A stretch of 16,068 nt of DNA from Soehngenia sp035406565 (GTDB lineage: Bacteria; Bacillota; Clostridia; Tissierellales; Tissierellaceae): positions 1-16,068 of the forward strand of contig DAONLG010000030.1 of assembly GCA_035406565.1 (NCBI GenBank). Reading direction: 5' to 3'. Positions 13,769 through 16,068 of this stretch are shown piece after piece; the first letter of the stretch is position 1, and every line of letters starts with the position of its first letter. A program made the translations under genes and the position numbers. The notes under the pieces are model-generated. The model worked only from the letters and a program-made list of their open reading frames with translations, was not told where the DNA came from and did no database searches.

Positions 13769-14059
13769 TTACATGCCTTCGAAGAATTCTATTGATTTAG
13801 AGTCCTCAGCTAATTTCACTATTGCTTTTTTCCAGCTTGGTCTTCTTCCTTTTGTATATCCTTGTCTCTTTTCTTTCCCAAGCATATTCATAGTGTTTAC
13901 TTTTTCCACTTTAACTCCAAATATATTTTCTACGGCCTTTTTGATTTCTGATTTATTTGCATGTTTATCGACAACAAATGTGTATTTTCTTTCTTCCATA
14001 TCTTCCATGCTTTTTTCAGTTATTATTGGCTTTATGATTATATCGTGTGGAATTTGCAT
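13769..14059 (-). CDS. rplW: 50S ribosomal protein L23
   Basis: L23 sits at the tunnel exit and docks trigger factor and SRP. The 96 residues begin MQIPHDIIIKPIITEKSMED and include the family core YTFVVDKHANKSEIKKAVE (26–44), then FGVKVEKVNTMNMLGK. Its ATG shares one base with the rplD stop (TAATG), and its ribosome binding site GGAGGTG is inside the last codons of rplD, so translation of L4 and L23 is probably coupled. Confidence 0.98.
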   Translation of the reverse strand: MQIPHDIIIKPIITEKSMEDMEERKYTFVVDKHANKSEIKKAVENIFGVKVEKVNTMNMLGKEKRQGYTKGRRPSWKKAIVKLAEDSKSIEFFEGM

Positions 14060-14682
14060 TATGCATACACCTCCTCCACTTTTTTAACAGCCTCTTTAGT
14101 AATTATGAATGAATTGTATTTTAATATGTCATAAACATTGATTGTGTTTACAAATGCTGTTTGCACATTTGGAATGTTTCTTGATGCTAATATTACATTT
14201 TCATCCTTTTTATCTATTACTATCAACGCTTTCTTATCAGCTTTTAAATTTTTCAATACATTAACCATTTCTTTAGTCTTAGGTGCGTTTAAATTGAACT
14301 CATCAACTACAATCATTTCATTTTCTAAAACTTTTGAAGTCAATACTGATTTTAAAGCTAATCTTTTGACTTTCTTAGGCACACTGTAACTGTAGTCTCT
14401 TGGCTTTGGTGCAAATACAACTCCTCCACCTTTCCATTGTGGTGAACGGATGCTTCCTTGTCTTGCTCTACCTGTCCCTTTTTGTCTCCAAGGTTTTCTT
14501 CCACCGCCTCTTACTTCTGCTCTTGTTTTAGCAGATTGAGTGCCTTGTCTTTTGTTTGCTAATTGGTTTTTTACTACTTCATATACAGCGTGTTCATTTA
14601 TCTCAATGCCGAAAATGTCATCGCTAAGTTCCATTTCTTCTACTACTTCTCCGTTTATATTGTAAACATTAACTTTAGGCAT
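14059..14682 (-). CDS. rplD: 50S ribosomal protein L4
   Basis: L4 reaches into the exit tunnel and, in E. coli, also represses the S10 operon. The 207 residues match the family. MPKVNVYNINGEVVEEMELS opens the protein, and the long basic loop RGGGRKPWRQKGTGRARQGS (about 59–78), which lines the tunnel near the macrolide site, is intact. It continues with IRSPQWKGGGVVFAPKPR. AGGAGG precedes the ATG. The gene is 24 bases after rplC and overlaps rplW by one base. Whether L4 acts on the rpsJ leader here is not known. Confidence 0.98.
   Translation of the reverse strand: MPKVNVYNINGEVVEEMELSDDIFGIEINEHAVYEVVKNQLANKRQGTQSAKTRAEVRGGGRKPWRQKGTGRARQGSIRSPQWKGGGVVFAPKPRDYSYSVPKKVKRLALKSVLTSKVLENEMIVVDEFNLNAPKTKEMVNVLKNLKADKKALIVIDKKDENVILASRNIPNVQTAFVNTINVYDILKYNSFIITKEAVKKVEEVYA
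14068..14074 (-). promoter_or_regulatory. Ribosome binding site of rplW inside rplD
   Basis: GGAGGTG on the minus strand encodes the end of L4 (EEVYA region) and lies ten bases (from GGAGG) before the rplW ATG. With the TAATG stop/start overlap it points to reinitiation coupling. Confidence 0.75.
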
Positions 14683-14706
14683 TTTAATCCTCCTTTCGTG
14701 AAAAAA

Positions 14707-15333
14707 TTACTTCTTTACTGTTTCTTTGATTATTACTAAACCTTTTTTAGGCCCTGGAACTGCTCCTTTTATAAGAAGTAAGTTTTTATCTGCGTCAACT
14801 CTTACTACTTGTAAGTTTTGTACAGTAACTTTCTCATTTCCCATTCTGCCCATCATTCTATGGCCTTTGAATACTCTTCCAGGATATGTTCCTGCAGCCA
14901 TACCTCCTGGCATTCTGTGGAATTTAGAACCATGAGATTCTCTACCTCTTCCAAATCCATGTCTTTTAATGACACCTTGTGTTCCTTTTCCTTTTGAAGT
15001 TCCTGTTACATCAACTTTATCCCCAACTGAAAATACATCTGCTTTGATTTCTTGACCGATTTCAAATTCATCTGGATTTTCAACTTTAAATTCTCTTAAA
15101 TATTTTTTATATGCGACATTTGCTTTGTCGAAGTGTCCTTTTATTGGCTTTATGACTCTTCTTTCTTTCACGTCTCCAAATGCAACTTGAATTGCATTGT
15201 AGCCTTCTTTTTCTTTAGTCTTTTTTTGTACTACATACACTGGACCTGCTTCAACAACTGTTACTGGAACTACATCTCCATTTTCAAGGAATATTTGAGT
15301 CATCCCAATTTTTCTGCCCAATATGTTCTTCAT
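14707..15333 (-). CDS. rplC: 50S ribosomal protein L3
   Basis: L3 is among the first proteins to bind 23S rRNA and has a loop reaching towards the peptidyl transferase centre. The 208 residues begin MKNILGRKIGMTQIFLENGD. The central loop, SHGSKFHRMPGGMAAGTYPG, and GRVFKGHRMMGRMGNEKVTV form the expected L3 signature, with Gly-Gly-Met-Ala-Ala where many relatives have Gly-Ser-(Ile/Met)-Gly-Ala. Two ATGs stand in tandem; I chose the second, seven bases from GGAGG, because the first (15336) is only four bases away. Gap to rpsJ is 50 bases, and to rplD 24. Confidence 0.96.
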   Translation of the reverse strand: MKNILGRKIGMTQIFLENGDVVPVTVVEAGPVYVVQKKTKEKEGYNAIQVAFGDVKERRVIKPIKGHFDKANVAYKKYLREFKVENPDEFEIGQEIKADVFSVGDKVDVTGTSKGKGTQGVIKRHGFGRGRESHGSKFHRMPGGMAAGTYPGRVFKGHRMMGRMGNEKVTVQNLQVVRVDADKNLLLIKGAVPGPKKGLVIIKETVKK

Positions 15334-15383
15334 CATTACACCTCCATTTTTATAGCGGATTGCCTAAGCAATCATATAAATTT

Positions 15384-15695
15384 CTATAGTTTTATTTCAA
15401 TGTCTACTCCTGCAGGCAAATTCAGCTTCATAAGCGAATCTACTGTCTTTTGATTAGGATTGATTATGTCTATGAGCCTTTTATGAGTTCTTTGCTCAAA
15501 TTGTTCTCTGGAATCCTTGTATTTGTGAACTGCCCTAAGGATAGTAACTATTTCCTTTTCAGTAGGCAATGGTATAGGTCCAGATACTGTTGCTCCTGTT
15601 CTCTTTGCTGTTTCAACAATTTTTGCAGCAGAAGAATCTAAAAGTTCATGATCATAAGCTTTTAACCTAATTCTAATTTTTTGATTGTTTGCCAT
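15384..15695 (-). CDS. rpsJ: 30S ribosomal protein S10
   Basis: S10 lies in the small-subunit head and doubles as transcription factor NusE. The 103 residues begin MANNQKIRIRLKAYDHELLD, with SGPIPLPTEKEIVTILR and EQRTHKRLIDIINP as signature blocks; the length is standard. I start at 15695, seven bases from GGAGG. The frame stays open for 12 codons upstream, but that extension crosses the ribosome binding site and a hairpin. It is the first gene of the S10 operon, behind a structured leader. Confidence 0.98.
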   Translation of the reverse strand: MANNQKIRIRLKAYDHELLDSSAAKIVETAKRTGATVSGPIPLPTEKEIVTILRAVHKYKDSREQFEQRTHKRLIDIINPNQKTVDSLMKLNLPAGVDIEIKL

Positions 15696-15713
15696 TGATT
15701 TCCCTCCTTCTAT

Positions 15714-15734
15714 CGCATGTTTACTTGACATGCG
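15714..15734 (-). promoter_or_regulatory. Hairpin just upstream of the rpsJ ribosome binding site
   Basis: CGCATGT and ACATGCG form a perfect 7-bp stem with a seven-base loop. It ends about five bases before GAAGGAGGG. The GCG at 15732–15734 is also the end of the longer leader arm, so both cannot form completely at once. Confidence 0.55.
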
Positions 15735-15893
15735 ACTTAAGACACCGATAAACTTAGCCGGGTGTTTACCAGCTTTTTTTTAATTATCGAAAAGTCTTAA
15801 AGTCGCCCGATTTAAAACCGGACATTCTCAGTAAAAATTACCTGCACAAACTGCAGCAACCTCTTACCTCATCGCAATGCCATAATTTTAGAC
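15732..15893 (-). promoter_or_regulatory. Structured 5' leader of the S10 operon
   Basis: The leader contains several stems, seen by eye. A long arm pairs GCGACTTTAAGAC (15794–15806) with GTCTTAAGTCGC (15732–15743), and TTATCG with CGATAA (15784–15789 with 15746–15751). An apical hairpin GCTGG/CCGGC (69–73 with 57–61 of 15700s) caps it. Upstream are GTCCGGT/ATCGGGC around 15804–15822 and CTGCA/TGCAG at 15842–15856. There is no U-tract after any stem, so a classical attenuator is not apparent; translational or processing control by a ribosomal protein is possible but unproven. Confidence 0.5.
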
Positions 15894-15901
15894 ACTACTA
15901 T

Positions 15902-15930
15902 AGTTTACACTAAAAATAGCTGTACTACAA
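15902..15930 (-). promoter_or_regulatory. Candidate promoter of the S10 operon
   Basis: TTGTAG (15925–15930, 3 of 6) and TAAACT (15902–15907, 4 of 6) are 17 bases apart. An overlapping alternative is TTAGTG (15908–15913) with TAAAAT (15885–15890, 5 of 6), also 17 apart. Neither is strong alone, but the AT-rich tracts upstream could act as an UP element. Position between the tuf hairpin and the leader is right for the operon promoter. Confidence 0.4.
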
Positions 15931-15973
15931 GTATTTTTTTAATTTTACTTAAAAAAAATTATTCATAGACAGC

Positions 15974-16007
15974 ACTAAAAGAAGGAATGAAAATTCCTTC
16001 TTTTAGT
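15974..16007 (-). terminator. Hairpin after tuf, probable terminator
   Basis: A perfect 14-bp stem (15974–15987 with 15994–16007) and a six-base loop lie eight bases after the tuf stop. Transcript sequence inside and after the stem is U-rich (TTCTTTTAGTGCTGT), but the run of eight T's starts about 14 bases past the stem, so it may act as a partial terminator or as an mRNA end stabiliser. Confidence 0.6.
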
Positions 16008-16014
16008 ATTCTAT

Positions 16015-16068
16015 TTATTCATAAACCTTAGTTACAACTCCTGCTCCTACTGTCCTTCCGCCTTCTCT
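16015..16068 (-). CDS. tuf: Elongation factor Tu, last 17 residues only
   Basis: The readable end is REGGRTVGAGVVTKVYE followed by TAA. The REGGRTVGAGVVTKI/V block is the invariant C-terminus of domain 3 of EF-Tu, which delivers aminoacyl-tRNA to the ribosome. The N-terminal 95% lies beyond the right edge. Tuf immediately upstream of rpsJ is the common str–S10 arrangement in Firmicutes. It appears to be separated from the S10 operon by a hairpin. Confidence 0.95.
   Translation of the reverse strand, partial: REGGRTVGAGVVTKVYE

Noticed and set aside
15696..15731. A 12-codon N-terminal extension of S10
   Set aside because: It spans the ribosome binding site and a hairpin, and gives a length beyond the family's 102–103 residues.
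15708..15893. Classical transcription attenuator in the rpsJ leader
   Set aside because: None of the stems is followed by a run of U's on the transcript, so no intrinsic terminator is supported.
1..16068. Mobile elements, CRISPR arrays, tRNA/rRNA genes, phage or defence genes
   Set aside because: Gaps between genes are too small and none shows repeats, inverted ends or RNA gene structure; all coding capacity is accounted for by housekeeping genes.

Overview
This window is the tuf–S10–spc–alpha ribosomal protein supercluster of a low-GC, Gram-positive (Firmicutes) bacterium, all transcribed on the minus strand, from right to left. The sequence is AT-rich, nearly every gene has a strong GGAGG Shine-Dalgarno sequence, S14 is the short zinc form, S4 and Adk carry Cys4 sites, and the order adk–KOW protein–infA–rpmJ and rplQ–ecfA1–ecfA2 is that of Bacilli and Clostridia. 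Protein sequences look most like Clostridia/Tissierellia, but I cannot fix a genus.

Reading in the direction of transcription, the window opens with the last 17 codons of tuf (EF-Tu) and a perfect 14-bp hairpin. A gene-free stretch of about 320 bases follows, holding candidate promoters and a structured 5' leader. The S10 operon (rpsJ, rplC, rplD, rplW, rplB, rpsS, rplV, rpsC, rplP, rpmC, rpsQ) runs without a break into the spc operon (rplN, rplX, rplE, rpsN, rpsH, rplF, rplR, rpsE, rpmD, rplO, secY, adk). It continues into a small KOW protein gene, infA and rpmJ, and then the alpha group (rpsM, rpsK, rpsD, rpoA, rplQ). Gaps are mostly 10–30 bases, with several stop/start overlaps, so the block is probably one or a few long co-regulated mRNAs that link ribosome assembly, initiation (IF1), RNA polymerase alpha and the SecY channel.

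The rplQ gene is cut by a run of exactly 100 Ns, an assembly gap. Left of the gap are a terminator-like hairpin, a good promoter with an extended -10, and ecfA1–ecfA2, the two ATPases of an energy-coupling-factor vitamin transporter. The second is cut by the window edge.

I see no mobile element, CRISPR array, tRNA, rRNA or novel system. Points worth a second look are the absence of map between adk and the KOW gene, five TTG starts and one GTG start among ribosomal protein genes, the structured S10 leader with overlapping alternative stems, an L24 with an asymmetric C/D–C/C metal motif, and the size of the sequence missing in rplQ.
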